Assembly: GCF_026781265.1 (NCBI RefSeq) | Contig: NZ_JAKUVC010000002.1 | Coordinates: forward strand, 906,379-970,378 | Direction of reading: 5' to 3' | Source of the DNA: Streptococcus sanguinis | GTDB taxonomy: Bacteria; Bacillota; Bacilli; Lactobacillales; Streptococcaceae | Length of the DNA stretch: 64,000 bases | Part shown: positions 8,672 to 18,532 of the stretch, in pieces | Layout of the letters: each line of letters opens with the position of its first letter | Numbering within the stretch: position 1 is the stretch's first letter | Position numbers and translations under genes: made by a program | The notes under the pieces: generated by a model | Told to the model about the DNA's origin: nothing | The model's database searches: none | What the model saw: the letters and a program-made list of their open reading frames with translations, nothing else

Positions 8672-9396
8672 CCTAGCACCACCAATCCTAAGAGATAGAG
8701 GAGCTGGGCAATTTCGACATAGGCTCCCAGCGTATCGCCTGTGTGGCCATCAATTTTATTATAAACGAACCGGCGATAGCCAATTGCTCCCAGAAATACC
8801 AAGCCGTAAGCCAAGAGACCTCTCCAGCTGAAAACCAGCAGAGACAGGAGCAAAGGCAAAAGCTGGGCAAGCAGGATATGACTAGTCTTGCTGCCACTAA
8901 AGAAATTCCCCGAGCCACCGCCTTCTCTAGCATAGGTCATCCGGTAAAGCTGTAGGCTCAGACCAGCCTTGCCAATCATGGTCAGACTAGCCACGATAAA
9001 CCAGCGAGGATCTGGCAGATAAGGGTAGAGAACCAGCATCAGAGCATAGTAGAGAATAAGCGCCAGTACGCCATTACTACCAATCCGACTGTCCTTCATA
9101 ATCTCTAGCATCCGCTCCTTCTTCCGCGAGGAGAAGAGACCGTCTGCCGTATCCGCCAGGGCGTCTAAATGAAAACCACCCGTCAGCAGAACATCGAAAG
9201 CAAGGACCAGAACCCAAGCGACCATCCCTGGTAAGACTAGGCTCGTCAGGAAATAAAATCCACCTGAAATCAAACCCAGCAAGAGGCCAAAGAGGGTCAG
9301 AAAAGGAAGTCCCCGTCGCAAATAGGAAATATCCACTGCCTTTGGAATCACAATCCGGCTAAAAAATTGGGTATAGATAATCAATGCCTTTATCAT
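8668..9396 (-). CDS. cobS: Adenosylcobinamide-GDP ribazoletransferase (cobalamin synthase)
   Basis: Integral-membrane enzyme of about 242 residues that joins adenosylcobinamide-GDP with alpha-ribazole (or its phosphate). It has several hydrophobic helices and the conserved acidic motif FHLDALADTADGLFSSR near residues 80-100. The start MIKALI at 9396 overlaps the cobU stop as ATGA; the frame runs 8 codons further upstream inside cobU, which was not chosen. The ribazole donor would need CobT, which is not encoded in this window. Confidence 0.88.
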   Translation of the reverse strand: MIKALIIYTQFFSRIVIPKAVDISYLRRGLPFLTLFGLLLGLISGGFYFLTSLVLPGMVAWVLVLAFDVLLTGGFHLDALADTADGLFSSRKKERMLEIMKDSRIGSNGVLALILYYALMLVLYPYLPDPRWFIVASLTMIGKAGLSLQLYRMTYAREGGGSGNFFSGSKTSHILLAQLLPLLLSLLVFSWRGLLAYGLVFLGAIGYRRFVYNKIDGHTGDTLGAYVEIAQLLYLLGLVVLG

Positions 9397-9977
9397 TTCA
9401 ACTGCTGAGCGAGGCCGCATATGACTAGATAAGCCTCACTCGCCTCCTTTGCAATCAGTTGGTTGATCTTGCCTTGGACATCACGGAAGAAGCGACCCAG
9501 TCTGGTCTCTGGGACAATCCCCAGACCAACCTCATCTGTAACAATCCAGCACTCAGCATCTGTCTGACGAAGTACAGATAAGATCTCCTGCCACTCCTCT
9601 TCCAGCAGCTGCAGCAGGAAAGCCTGCTCCTGCCGACTGAGAAAGTGTTCCTCGGTCAGCTCTAGCTTGTCTGGAAAATGCTGGGCAATCAAATCAAAGA
9701 GGCGATTGCTGGTTAGAAGGGTGGCACAGTCCAGCAGGTAAACTGGATGCGACTGCTCTCGAAGCCAGTCGGCTAGCCCTGCATACTGTTCCTGAGTCGT
9801 CCAGGAAGCCGGCCGGCGTTCTTGGTGCAGCCGAATCCGCTCCTGCCATTCTGGATCTTCTCCTCGGGGCAGGCCGGTCGCAATATAGCAAACTCGCTCT
9901 TGGACCGCTAGTCGCTCCTCCGCAAAGGCTGACTTGCCACTTCTAGCGCCGCCTGTCACTAATACAATCTTAGCCAT
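9393..9977 (-). CDS. cobU: Adenosylcobinamide kinase / adenosylcobinamide-phosphate guanylyltransferase
   Basis: Bifunctional enzyme of 194 residues that phosphorylates adenosylcobinamide and then transfers GMP from GTP. The P-loop GGARSGKS is at residues 9-16 and the likely guanylylated histidine lies in the [10 protein letters not shown] segment near residue 50. A further conserved motif, [12 protein letters not shown], is near residue 147. It overlaps hemL by 8 bases upstream and cobS by 4 bases downstream. Confidence 0.9.
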   Translation of the reverse strand: MAKIVLVTGGARSGKSAFAEERLAVQERVCYIATGLPRGEDPEWQERIRLHQERRPASWTTQEQYAGLADWLREQSHPVYLLDCATLLTSNRLFDLIAQHFPDKLELTEEHFLSRQEQAFLLQLLEEEWQEILSVLRQTDAECWIVTDEVGLGIVPETRLGRFFRDVQGKINQLIAKEASEAYLVICGLAQQLK

Positions 9978-11268
9978 TTGCTTCTTCTTTCATTGCTTGA
10001 AATGCCTGCTCAAAGGCCGCCAAGGTCTGGTCTAGGTCCTCTCTAGTATGGGCACTGGACATAAAATTGGTTTCATACTGAGATGGCGCCAGATAAATGC
10101 CCTGCTCCAACAAGAGACTGTGTAGTCTAGCAAACTGAGCATGGTCAGCCGCCTTAGAATCCTCAAAGTTACGAACTGGCTTCTGACTAAAGAAGAAGCC
10201 AAACATTGTACCTTTTGACACGACTTGCAGATTAATGCTGTACTTATCGGCTAGATTTCGCAAACCATCACAGAGATAGTTTGTTTTCTCTTCAATTTCA
10301 GCAAAGAGCTCAGGTGTCAGCTGTTTCAGTGTTTCATAACCAGCCGTCATGGCAACTGGATTGCCCGACAGGGTACCAGCCTGATAGATGCTGCCTAGAG
10401 GCGCTACCTGATCCATATAGACGGCCTTGCCGCCAAAGGCTGCGACTGGGAAGCCGCCACCGATAACCTTGCCCAAACAGACCAGATCTGGCTCTGTCTG
10501 ATAGAGGCCGACTGCCCCCAGATAATGAGCTCGGAAACCACTCATGACCTCGTCCACGATGAAGAGAGAGCCGTATTCCTGAGTGAGGGAGCGAATAGTA
10601 CTGATAAAGTCCGCATCCGCTGGAATCAAGCCCATATTGCCCGCAACTGCTTCTAAAATGACACAGGCAATGTCATCTCCGTACTTTTCAAAGCAAGCCT
10701 TGAGAGCATCTGTATCATTGTAAGGCAAGGCCAGAGTTTCCCCAGCTACCTGAGCAATGACTCCGGCAGAATCAGCAATCCCAAAGCTGGCCAAGCCTGA
10801 ACCAGCCTGAACCAAAAAGGAATCGCTGTGACCGTGATAGCAGCCGATAAATTTGACAATTTTAGAGCGCTTGGTCACTCCACGCGCTACCCGAATGGCG
10901 CTCATGGTCGCTTCCGTTCCTGAATTGACCATCCGCATTCTTTCCATGAAAGGCAGACGCTCCTGCACCAGCTGGCCGAGGGCAATCTCTCTGGGACTCG
11001 GAGCGCCAAAACTGGTCCCCTCCCAAATAGCTTCCTCAACTGCCGGCAAAACATCCTTAGGAGCATGCCCCAAAATCATAGGTCCCCAAGACAGGACGTA
11101 GTCAATATAGCGGTTGCCATCGACATCATGCAGATAGGCTCCGCTGGCTTTTTCGATAAAAAGCGGATGGCCGCCCACAGCCTTAAAAGCCCTGACAGGA
11201 CTGTTGACCCCGCCTGGAAAGAGCTTTTGAGCCTCTGTGAAATATTGGTTGGAATGTTCTCTCTTCAA
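9970..11268 (-). CDS. hemL: Glutamate-1-semialdehyde 2,1-aminomutase
   Basis: PLP enzyme of 432 residues that converts glutamate-1-semialdehyde to 5-aminolevulinate, the second committed step of the C5 tetrapyrrole route. The PLP lysine is in [16 protein letters not shown] near residue 268; other family motifs are [12 protein letters not shown] at the N-terminus and [11 protein letters not shown]. The start codon is TTG, preceded by AGGAGG at a 6-base spacing. The gene is embedded with hemB, hemD, hemC and hemA in the cobalamin operon, so it most likely serves B12 synthesis. Confidence 0.93.
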   Translation of the reverse strand: MKREHSNQYFTEAQKLFPGGVNSPVRAFKAVGGHPLFIEKASGAYLHDVDGNRYIDYVLSWGPMILGHAPKDVLPAVEEAIWEGTSFGAPSPREIALGQLVQERLPFMERMRMVNSGTEATMSAIRVARGVTKRSKIVKFIGCYHGHSDSFLVQAGSGLASFGIADSAGVIAQVAGETLALPYNDTDALKACFEKYGDDIACVILEAVAGNMGLIPADADFISTIRSLTQEYGSLFIVDEVMSGFRAHYLGAVGLYQTEPDLVCLGKVIGGGFPVAAFGGKAVYMDQVAPLGSIYQAGTLSGNPVAMTAGYETLKQLTPELFAEIEEKTNYLCDGLRNLADKYSINLQVVSKGTMFGFFFSQKPVRNFEDSKAADHAQFARLHSLLLEQGIYLAPSQYETNFMSSAHTREDLDQTLAAFEQAFQAMKEEANG

Positions 11269-11311
11269 GTTGGTCCTCCTTATCTAGAAAACTGCTGATT
11301 TTCCGCAGTCT

Positions 11312-12283
11312 CTATCCTTCTCTCAGATAGCCGGCCGCATCCTTGGCAAAATAAGTGATAATCAAGTCTGCTCCAGCCCGCTTCATACTGGTCAAGGTTT
11401 CCATGACTATAGCTTTTTCATTGATCCAACCCTGCTGAGCTGCTGCCTTGACCATGGCGTATTCTCCACTGACATTATAGGTCACCAGAGGCAGCCTAGT
11501 TTCCTGGCGCAGCTCTCTGAGGATATCCAGAAAGGCCAGAGCTGGCTTAACCATGAGAAAGTCTGCTCCCTGCTCCTCATCGCTCTTGGCTTCTCTTAGA
11601 GCCTCCAAGCGATTGGCCGGATCCATCTGATAGGTCTTGCGGTCGCCAAAGGCCGGAGCACTCTCGCCTGCATCACGGAAAGGCCCATAAAAGCTAGAGG
11701 CAAACTTAATCGCATAGGACATGATAGGAATATCTTCAAAGCTCGCCGCATCAAGCCCCTGACGAATAGCCGCCACAAAACCGTCCATGGCATTGGAAGG
11801 CGCAATGACATCTGCTCCAGCCCTGGCTTGGCTGACAGCAACTTCTGTCAGTCTAGTCAGAGACAGATCATTGTCCACTTCCTCCCCTCGCAAAATACCG
11901 CAATGGCCGTGACTGGTAAACTCACAGAGACAGGTGTCTGCAATGACGACCGTCTCAGGGAAATGCTTCTTGATCAGACGGATAGCTTCCTGGACAATGC
12001 CGTTTTCAGCTGAAGCCTGACTGCCTCTTTCGTCCTTTTCTGACGGAATGCCAAAGACGATAAAAGCCCGAATGCCCAAGTCCACACATTCCTGCACTTC
12101 TGGCAGCAAATCCTCGAGTGAGAACTGATAAACTCCCGGCATAGAAGCTACCTCTTGCTTTTCAGTTAGACCTTCCTTGATAAATAAGGGCTGGATAAAG
12201 TCATCCACAGACAGCTTGGTTTCTCGAACCAACTGCCGCAGACCGCTGCTTCTCCTCAGTCTGCGATGTCTATAAAATTCCAT
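11312..12283 (-). CDS. hemB: Delta-aminolevulinic acid dehydratase (porphobilinogen synthase)
   Basis: Condenses two 5-aminolevulinate molecules into porphobilinogen; 323 residues. It has the zinc-type cysteine cluster ([14 protein letters not shown] near residue 120) and the two Schiff-base lysines in [16 protein letters not shown] and [12 protein letters not shown]. The cysteine cluster indicates the zinc-dependent form. The start overlaps hemD by 14 bases. It is separated from hemL by 43 bases. Confidence 0.94.
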   Translation of the reverse strand: MEFYRHRRLRRSSGLRQLVRETKLSVDDFIQPLFIKEGLTEKQEVASMPGVYQFSLEDLLPEVQECVDLGIRAFIVFGIPSEKDERGSQASAENGIVQEAIRLIKKHFPETVVIADTCLCEFTSHGHCGILRGEEVDNDLSLTRLTEVAVSQARAGADVIAPSNAMDGFVAAIRQGLDAASFEDIPIMSYAIKFASSFYGPFRDAGESAPAFGDRKTYQMDPANRLEALREAKSDEEQGADFLMVKPALAFLDILRELRQETRLPLVTYNVSGEYAMVKAAAQQGWINEKAIVMETLTSMKRAGADLIITYFAKDAAGYLREG

Positions 12284-12995
12284 GCTTCTTCTCTTCTTTC
12301 TTGATTATTTCCTTTACCATTTCCTCAACAGAAGGACTCTGGGGCTGGTAGTCTACCCCATAGCCGGACTCCTTGACTGCCTGAGCCGTTGTCTGGCCAA
12401 TGACTGCAATCTGATGGCTGGTCGCTAGATGGGGCTTAATAGCACAAAAACTCTGCCAAGCCGACGGACTGGCAAAGGTCCAAATCACATCCTTCTGGGA
12501 CAGATAGGTCTCGAGCTGGTCCTGACCAGCAGGATTTGAGGTCGTTTCGTACATAGGCCAAGCCCAGACCTCATGGCCTTCTTCTTTTAATTTCTCAGCC
12601 AGACTGGGATTGGATAAGCTGCTCTGGGGCAGCAAGATCTTCTGCGTTGGCAAAGCCAAATCCAACCACTCCTGAATAAAGTCAAGACCATAGTGGCTGC
12701 TAGACTCAAAATCACAAGCTCGGCCTAGCTTATCCAGTGCCTGACTGGTCTGAGGTCCAATGGTCGCAATCTGGTAGTCCGCTTTCAGATAAGGACTGAA
12801 AGCCTCTACTGCGACAGCACTGGTAAAAAAGACCCAGTCGGCTTCTGACAGAATTGCTTGGACTGCTTCTGGCAAAGGTAAAGACTGACAGCGAATGAGA
12901 GGAACATGATGCGTCTCAAATCCAGCCTGTCTGATCTTTTCTAGCCAAGTAGAGTCTGGCGCCTGCTCTCTGGTAAAGATTATTTTTTTAACCAT
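12270..12995 (-). CDS. hemD: Uroporphyrinogen-III synthase (stand-alone)
   Basis: Closes hydroxymethylbilane to uroporphyrinogen III with inversion of ring D. The protein has 241 residues with the two-lobed HemD fold. Recognisable segments are [14 protein letters not shown] near residue 75, [11 protein letters not shown], and the C-terminal [12 protein letters not shown] and [15 protein letters not shown]. Sequence conservation in this family is low, so position between hemC and hemB is important evidence. A second HemD domain is fused to the methyltransferase at 21923-23362, which makes this activity redundant in the operon. Confidence 0.87.
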   Translation of the reverse strand: MVKKIIFTREQAPDSTWLEKIRQAGFETHHVPLIRCQSLPLPEAVQAILSEADWVFFTSAVAVEAFSPYLKADYQIATIGPQTSQALDKLGRACDFESSSHYGLDFIQEWLDLALPTQKILLPQSSLSNPSLAEKLKEEGHEVWAWPMYETTSNPAGQDQLETYLSQKDVIWTFASPSAWQSFCAIKPHLATSHQIAVIGQTTAQAVKESGYGVDYQPQSPSVEEMVKEIIKKEEKKHGIL

Positions 12996-13900
12996 GGCAT
13001 TCCTACTGCTCCCTTATCGGCTAATTGGCGCACAGCCTGCTCTGCCAATTGCTGGCCATCCTGCCCTTGAAGGATGACAAAGACACATTGGCCGTCCTCC
13101 TTGGCCAGCATGGCCTCTAGCTGGTAGTCCTGACCGTTTTTCTGGGCAAAAGCAGCGATAGGGAAAGTACAGTCTGCATTCATCTGAGCCAAAACTGCCC
13201 TCTCAACTTCCACTTCAGCTGCTGTCTTCTCATCCTGAACAGTTGCCAAGAGACTCCGCAGTTCCTCATCCTCTTCCCGGCATTCCACTGCCAAAGCTCC
13301 CTGAGAAATAGCCGGCAGGCAAAGACTGGTCTCTAAAGGCTGAATGTGAAGATGGCTTTGGTCCAGCCAGCCCAAACGTTTAAGTCCAGCCATAGCCAAG
13401 ACAATCGCATCGTATTCACCTTCTTCCAGCTTCTTGATGCGTGTATCAATATTGCCTCGCAGTGGCTTGAACGTCAAATCCGGCCTCTGAGCCTGCAGCT
13501 GAACCTGTCGGCGAATGCTGCTGGTTCCTATAAGAGCGCCCTTAGGCAGGTCAGCCAATGTCTGGCCAGCTTGACGGAAAATCAAGCAATCTCGAACATC
13601 TTCTCGCTGGCTAATCGCACCGAGTGCACAGCCCTCAGCTAGTTTAGCGGGCATGTCCTTGAGACTGTGGACTGCCATATCAATCTCACCAGCCAAGAGG
13701 GCTCGCTCGATTTCCTTGACAAAGACTCCCTTGCCGCCAATTTCCTGGAGGCTGACATGGGTCAATCGATCTCCTTTTGTGGTATAGGGAACGAGGACAA
13801 AATCCCGCTCTGGATGGAGCTTCTTGAGCTGGTCGACTAACTGCTGGGTCTGGGTCATAGCCAGCTTACTCTTGCGGGTTCCTACCTTAATGACCTTCAT
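12980..13900 (-). CDS. hemC: Porphobilinogen deaminase (hydroxymethylbilane synthase)
   Basis: Polymerises four porphobilinogens into hydroxymethylbilane; about 306 residues. Family motifs are the N-terminal VGTRKSKLAMTQTQQ, MAVHSLKDMP near residue 82, IGTSSIRRQVQLQ, LRGNIDTR, and the dipyrromethane-binding cysteine in MNADCTFPIAA. The start MKVIKVG at 13900 overlaps the end of hemA by 14 bases; the 13-codon upstream extension lies in hemA and was rejected. Confidence 0.94.
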   Translation of the reverse strand: MKVIKVGTRKSKLAMTQTQQLVDQLKKLHPERDFVLVPYTTKGDRLTHVSLQEIGGKGVFVKEIERALLAGEIDMAVHSLKDMPAKLAEGCALGAISQREDVRDCLIFRQAGQTLADLPKGALIGTSSIRRQVQLQAQRPDLTFKPLRGNIDTRIKKLEEGEYDAIVLAMAGLKRLGWLDQSHLHIQPLETSLCLPAISQGALAVECREEDEELRSLLATVQDEKTAAEVEVERAVLAQMNADCTFPIAAFAQKNGQDYQLEAMLAKEDGQCVFVILQGQDGQQLAEQAVRQLADKGAVGMPWLKK

Positions 13901-15140
13901 CTTTTCCCCTTTCTCTGTGCAAGCCAAATATCTTGGCAATCAAGGCAATGTCATAGTCTGAATGCTCTCCGACTGACAGCTCTTTGAGCTGCAAGATTGG
14001 CTCCTTCAAGACTTGGTTGATAATACTCTTCATGTGCTTGGAAATCTGCTTTTGCTCCCGCTCGGTCAAATCCGGAAACTTACGATTAAGGCTTTCCATG
14101 GCCGAAGCTTGAGCTTCCAAAGCCTTATCCCTGATTTCCTGAATCAGAGGAATAATGCCCAGTTGCTGACGCCAGTCAGCAAACTTGACCAGCTCCTCAT
14201 CAATCTCCAAAGCAATCCGACCGGCAATCTCCTGCCGTTCCGCTTTGTATTGCTCCAGTTGATTGGTCAGATTTTCGATATTATAGAGCTTCAGAGATGA
14301 GCCTGGATGGCAGGAACGAGGCAGACAGAGGTCAAACACGACCGCATCCGCCTTAAGCATGGAGGGAAAGATAATATATTCTTCCGTTTTAACAGCTGAA
14401 AAGACCACATCCGCATCCGCCAGCACTGCCTCCAACTCATCCCAGCCATGGGCAGATACCCTGTCCTCTGTCAGAAAAGGCTGGGCCTTGCTGACTGTCC
14501 GATTGAGCAGCATGACTGATTCGAATGGCCGCTGCAGAGCATACTTAGTCACCAACTGACCAATCTCTCCCAGACCGATAAGAGCTACCTTTTTAGTGCT
14601 GTAATCCAGCCCCATTCGGTCCAATTCTTGGATGGCGGTCAGACCGATAGAAATGGGCCGGTCATTGATTCGATAAGTATCATGCATGCGCTTGGCAAAG
14701 GTCAGCGCCTGCTTGAAAGCCTGATTGAGGACAATTCCAGTCGTACCAGCATCTTGCGCTGTCAGGAAAGCCTGCTTGAGCTGGCCCAAGACCTGACTTT
14801 CACCGACAATCTTGGATTCCAATCCGATAGAGACCCGCAGCAGATGCCGCAAGGCCTCATCCCCCTCACGAAAGACTAAATATTCTTCTAGCTCCTTGAC
14901 AGGAATCTGAAACCAGTCCGCCAAAAAATGCTTGGAATAGTAGCGGCCAGTGTGCAGCTGGTCCACCACCAGATAGAGCTCGGTCCGATTGCAGGTGGAC
15001 AAGATGATATTTTCCAAGATACTTTTTTCTCTTTTCAGGAGCTTCAGAGCTTTGAGCCCCTCCTGATCTGAAAAATGGGCTTTTTCCAAAATTGTCAGCG
15101 GCGTTTCCCGATGGGTCAAACCCACATATAATAGGTGCAT
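13887..15140 (-). CDS. hemA: Glutamyl-tRNA reductase
   Basis: First step of the C5 pathway: NADPH-dependent reduction of glutamyl-tRNA to glutamate-1-semialdehyde. The 417-residue protein carries the catalytic cysteine in STCNRTELYLV near residue 50, the GESQVLGQLK motif near residue 115, and the Rossmann motif ALIGLGEIGQLV near residue 187. The C-terminal dimerisation domain is present. As streptococci generally lack the later heme genes, supply of uroporphyrinogen III for cobalamin is the sensible role. Confidence 0.93.
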   Translation of the reverse strand: MHLLYVGLTHRETPLTILEKAHFSDQEGLKALKLLKREKSILENIILSTCNRTELYLVVDQLHTGRYYSKHFLADWFQIPVKELEEYLVFREGDEALRHLLRVSIGLESKIVGESQVLGQLKQAFLTAQDAGTTGIVLNQAFKQALTFAKRMHDTYRINDRPISIGLTAIQELDRMGLDYSTKKVALIGLGEIGQLVTKYALQRPFESVMLLNRTVSKAQPFLTEDRVSAHGWDELEAVLADADVVFSAVKTEEYIIFPSMLKADAVVFDLCLPRSCHPGSSLKLYNIENLTNQLEQYKAERQEIAGRIALEIDEELVKFADWRQQLGIIPLIQEIRDKALEAQASAMESLNRKFPDLTEREQKQISKHMKSIINQVLKEPILQLKELSVGEHSDYDIALIAKIFGLHRERGKDEGH

Positions 15141-15155
15141 GCTTCTTTCCTTCTT

Positions 15156-15587
15156 TTAAAGTTGGTCTAAAATTGCTTCTATCTTCTTGCGAATCTCCTT
15201 GGAACGGCTGGGCGAGAGGCCGTTGGTCGAAATCATAACAGATACGTCCTTCTTTCTCGCAATGGCTACATTGTAGAAGTCAGAAAAGGTCTTATCGCCC
15301 GTATTGTTTACCAGCTGACTGGGTGCCGCATCCTCCATAATCTGGCGGTTGACCTCCGCCTGATCTGTACAGGCAAAGACCAGTTTCGCGCCTTCCAAAT
15401 CACCTGTCTGGTAGGGTCTAGCTAGCCATTGGACCTCCGCCTGCGGAATGTCAGCATGCAGAGTCGGACTGACCACTGTCACAGCAGCCTGCTCAGCCAG
15501 CAGGGTCTTAATCTTCCGCGCTGCGACCTTGCCGCCTCCCACTACCACGACTTTCTTCTCTCTGATATTAATCATGACTGGATACAT
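15156..15587 (-). CDS. Precorrin-2 dehydrogenase / sirohydrochlorin synthase (short form)
   Basis: NAD-dependent oxidation of precorrin-2 to sirohydrochlorin, the substrate of the cobaltochelatase CbiK. It has an N-terminal Rossmann motif VVVVGGGKVAARK near residues 14-26, the conserved FACTDQAEVN segment, and the C-terminal ISTNGLSPSRSKEIR motif. At 143 residues it is shorter than SirC/Met8 proteins of about 200 residues and lacks most of the C-terminal helical part, so it is a dehydrogenase-only version without the chelatase region. The gene lies 15 bases after hemA's start region and 11 bases from the adenosyltransferase. Confidence 0.85.
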   Translation of the reverse strand: MYPVMINIREKKVVVVGGGKVAARKIKTLLAEQAAVTVVSPTLHADIPQAEVQWLARPYQTGDLEGAKLVFACTDQAEVNRQIMEDAAPSQLVNNTGDKTFSDFYNVAIARKKDVSVMISTNGLSPSRSKEIRKKIEAILDQL

Positions 15588-15598
15588 GCTAGCTTCTC

Positions 15599-16174
15599 CT
15601 ATTTCTTTTCCCGAAAGATTTTCGCGCTGCGTTTGTAGACTGTATCTGGCTCCTCTAGGCGGTCATTGACCAATCGAGCCAGCACAAAAAAGTAATCCGA
15701 CAGACGGTTGATATAGATCAAGCCTATCTCATTGACCGCTTCTTCTGCCTCTATAACAGCTACCATGCGTCGCTCTAAGCGTCTGGTCATGGTGCGGGCC
15801 ACATGCAGGAGACTCGCAATCCGATGGCCGCCCGGGATGATAAAGCGGTCGATTTTCGGAGGAATATGCATATACTCGTCCATCCGCTCCTCCAGCCAGC
15901 TGACATTGGCTGGCTCTTGCTTGTAGGGGCGTAACTCCCGCGGCGTAGCCAAGTCGCTGCCACAGTCAAAGAGGTGCTGCTGGATTTCCTCGCATTCCAA
16001 ACGCAGGTCATCCAAGATAGGATAGTCGCGCATCTCAGATACGACATAGCCTAGATGAGAGCATAACTCATCCATCGTTCCATAAGCTTCGACCCGAATA
16101 TGGGTCTTGGATACTCGGTCCCCACCGTAGAGCCGTGTAAAGCCCTTGTCTCCGTATTTCGTATAAATTCTCAT
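15599..16174 (-). CDS. pduO: ATP:cob(I)alamin adenosyltransferase, PduO type
   Basis: Transfers the 5'-deoxyadenosyl group from ATP to cob(I)inamide/cob(I)alamin. The 191-residue protein has the N-terminal ATP-binding segment TKYGDKGFTRLYGG, EAYGTMDELCSHLG near residue 32, FIIPGG near residue 112, and the RTMTRRLERR and NRLSDYFFVLAR helices typical of PduO-type enzymes. It overlaps cobQ/cbiP by 4 bases. The PduO rather than the CobA/BtuR fold is used, although the context is biosynthetic. Confidence 0.88.
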   Translation of the reverse strand: MRIYTKYGDKGFTRLYGGDRVSKTHIRVEAYGTMDELCSHLGYVVSEMRDYPILDDLRLECEEIQQHLFDCGSDLATPRELRPYKQEPANVSWLEERMDEYMHIPPKIDRFIIPGGHRIASLLHVARTMTRRLERRMVAVIEAEEAVNEIGLIYINRLSDYFFVLARLVNDRLEEPDTVYKRSAKIFREKK

Positions 16175-17670
16175 TTCTCTTCTCTGTTGATGATTTGATA
16201 AATCTGCTCCATGTCCAAAGACTTGCGCAGGACGTCTGCCAACTTATCATACTCTCTGTCTTTAAAGTCTTTGATACTGACAAGCTGGTCCTCTAGCGGT
16301 TCTAAGCCCTTAGCCAGACGAAGTTCATTCAGGTACTGGCGAGTCCATTCTAGATTGTCAAAGACCCCATGAAGGTAGGTTCCTTGCACCTGACCGCCAT
16401 AACCCACTGCTCCATCCAGACGCTCGGTCGCCTCACCATTTTGTTCCTTGATGATGGAAAATGGCTCAAGGCTATCCGCCAGCTGGGTTTCCCCCATGTG
16501 AATCTCGTAGCCTTCTAGTTCTTGCCCCTCATGCAGGGCTCTGACCTGCGTCGTCCTCTTGACCGGCTGAAGCACCGTCTCTGTCTCTAAAATTCCCAGA
16601 CCTCTAGTCTCTTCTAAATCGGACTCAAGGTGCAGCGGATCGCTAATCTTCTGCCCCAGCAGCTGATAGCCACCGCAGATTCCAAAGATTCGCACGCCCT
16701 GCTCCAGACACTCGAGAATCTCGGCTTCAAGACCAGAGTCGCGCAGATAGTTCATGTCTTCAATGGTGTTTTTACTGCCCGGCAGAATCAAGAGGTCCGG
16801 TCGACCAATCGCATCACCAGGCTGGACATAGCGGACAGAAACATCCGGCTGGATTTCCAGACTGTGAAAATCCGTAAAGTTGGACAGGCGCTTGAGGCTG
16901 ACAACTGCGATATCCAGACTCTTTCTGCTATCAAAGCGCCGGCTCTTCTGCACCAATGCCACACTGTCTTCGCTGTCAATATCCAGCTGGGCATAAGGCA
17001 CGACTCCGATAACCGGCACCTGGGTCAGCTCCTCAATCATATCAATACCGGACTGCAGCAGGGCCACATCGCCACGGAATTTATTGATAATAACACCCTT
17101 GATTCGCTTGCGATCCTCAGGTGGCATGAGCTCAATCGTTCCGTAGATAGAGGCGAAGACGCCTCCCTTATCAATATCCGCCACTAAAATCACTGGCGCA
17201 TCAACTAGCTTGGCCATGCCCATATTGACAATGTCTCGGTCATTGAGATTGATTTCAGCTGGACTGCCAGCGCCCTCAATGACGATGATATCATTCTCAG
17301 CACCTAACTCCTCATAGACTTCCTTAATCTTAGGCAGAAGCTGCTGCTTGTATTCATGGTATTCGACAGCATCCATATCCCGCAGCACCCGACCTAAAAA
17401 GACAACCTGGGACTTGCGGTCAGACGTGGGCTTGAGCAGAACTGGATTCATGCGGACATCCGGCTCTTTACCAGCTGCCTCAGCCTGAACAACCTGAGCC
17501 CGGCCCATTTCATCTCCTTTTTTGGTAATAAAGGAATTAAGCGCCATATTCTGCGACTTAAAAGGCACCACTTCTAGGCCATCCTGCTTAAAAATCCGAC
17601 AGAGGCCCGCCGCAATAATGCTTTTTCCAGCATCTGAGGCAGTCCCCTGTACCATCAATGATTTGACCAT
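16171..17670 (-). CDS. cbiP: Adenosylcobyric acid synthase (glutamine-hydrolysing)
   Basis: Amidates four peripheral carboxylates (b, d, e and g) of adenosylcobyrinic acid a,c-diamide using glutamine and ATP. The 499-residue protein has an N-terminal P-loop-like ATPase domain (MVQGTASDAGKS, residues 7-18) and a C-terminal class I amidotransferase-like domain with nucleophile Cys in GICGGYQLLG near residue 333 and His in GTYLHGVFDN near residue 430. It is the CobQ/CbiP family. Its start overlaps the end of cbiO by 16 bases. Confidence 0.93.
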   Translation of the reverse strand: MVKSLMVQGTASDAGKSIIAAGLCRIFKQDGLEVVPFKSQNMALNSFITKKGDEMGRAQVVQAEAAGKEPDVRMNPVLLKPTSDRKSQVVFLGRVLRDMDAVEYHEYKQQLLPKIKEVYEELGAENDIIVIEGAGSPAEINLNDRDIVNMGMAKLVDAPVILVADIDKGGVFASIYGTIELMPPEDRKRIKGVIINKFRGDVALLQSGIDMIEELTQVPVIGVVPYAQLDIDSEDSVALVQKSRRFDSRKSLDIAVVSLKRLSNFTDFHSLEIQPDVSVRYVQPGDAIGRPDLLILPGSKNTIEDMNYLRDSGLEAEILECLEQGVRIFGICGGYQLLGQKISDPLHLESDLEETRGLGILETETVLQPVKRTTQVRALHEGQELEGYEIHMGETQLADSLEPFSIIKEQNGEATERLDGAVGYGGQVQGTYLHGVFDNLEWTRQYLNELRLAKGLEPLEDQLVSIKDFKDREYDKLADVLRKSLDMEQIYQIINREEK

Positions 17671-18470
17671 GTTCCATTTCCTCCTAGCTGCTCAAAGAAA
17701 GCAGCTTCATTTTCTGCCAGCGGCGTCTGGATAGTCTGATGAAGTTTGACAATCCAAGGTACAGCCAAGCCTGCCTCTACTAGCAGATCTCCCTGCTGGA
17801 AGAAATCAAACTTGCTGCCCTCCGCTATCAAATGCCCCTTCTGCAGCAGATAGGCATAGTCACAGCAATCATACATCAGATCCATGTCATGGCTAGATAC
17901 GATAATGTTGGTTCCAGCCTGGACCAGCTTTTTCATGGTCGCTGCCATCTGGTCCCGCCCTTTTGGATCCAGTCCTGCCGTAGGCTCATCCAGCAGCAGA
18001 TACTTGGGCTGTAGGGCCAGCATGCCAGCAATAGCCACCCGCTTTTTCTGGCCGTAGCTCAAATACTGCAAGGGTCTGTCCTGCAGATGGGAAATGTCCA
18101 TCATCTCTAAAGCCGTCGCGACTCTGCTTGCTATCTCGTCTTCTTCATAGCCTAAGTTTTCCAAGGCCATACCAATATCGTCCTTCACAATGGTATAAAA
18201 GAGCTGCTGCTCTGGATTCTGAAAGACCATATTGACATGCTGCCGATACTGAAACAAGGCCTTCTTAGAGTCGCCCACAGGCTGACCATCATATAAAATG
18301 CTGCCCTTCTGCGGTTTGAGCAGGCGGGTGATAATTTTCATGATGGTAGACTTACCTGAGCCGTTAACTCCTAGAATGCCGGTAATCCGGCCTTCTTCGA
18401 AGTCCATAGAAATATCGTGCAGCGTTGGATTTTCGTCATACGCAAAAGAAATATTCTTCACTTGTAACAT
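17655..18470 (-). CDS. cbiO: Cobalt ECF transporter ATP-binding protein
   Basis: ATPase subunit of the CbiMNQO energy-coupling-factor type cobalt importer; 271 residues. Walker A is GVNGSGKST near residues 34-42, the signature is LSYGQKKRVAIAG near residue 138, and Walker B is YLLLDEPTAGLD. The LSYGQ form is common in ECF ATPases. It follows cbiQ after a 62-base gap that contains a promoter-like sequence, so it and downstream genes may also be transcribed separately. Confidence 0.92.
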   Translation of the reverse strand: MLQVKNISFAYDENPTLHDISMDFEEGRITGILGVNGSGKSTIMKIITRLLKPQKGSILYDGQPVGDSKKALFQYRQHVNMVFQNPEQQLFYTIVKDDIGMALENLGYEEDEIASRVATALEMMDISHLQDRPLQYLSYGQKKRVAIAGMLALQPKYLLLDEPTAGLDPKGRDQMAATMKKLVQAGTNIIVSSHDMDLMYDCCDYAYLLQKGHLIAEGSKFDFFQQGDLLVEAGLAVPWIVKLHQTIQTPLAENEAAFFEQLGGNGTWSNH

Positions 18471-18492
18471 CTGAGTTTCCTATCTACTTTCC

Positions 18493-18522
18493 ATTATAGT
18501 ATAAAAGCAGTCTTCTTGTAAA
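18493..18522 (-). promoter_or_regulatory. Candidate internal promoter upstream of cbiO
   Basis: In the cbiQ-cbiO gap, reading the minus strand, a TTTACA -35 (18517-18522) is followed after 18 bases by a perfect TATAAT -10 (18493-18498). Transcription would start about 15 bases upstream of the cbiO ATG region. It could give extra expression of cbiO and the downstream cbiP, adenosyltransferase and hem genes. The evidence is motif match only. Confidence 0.5.
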
Positions 18523-18532
18523 TGCGCTTTCA

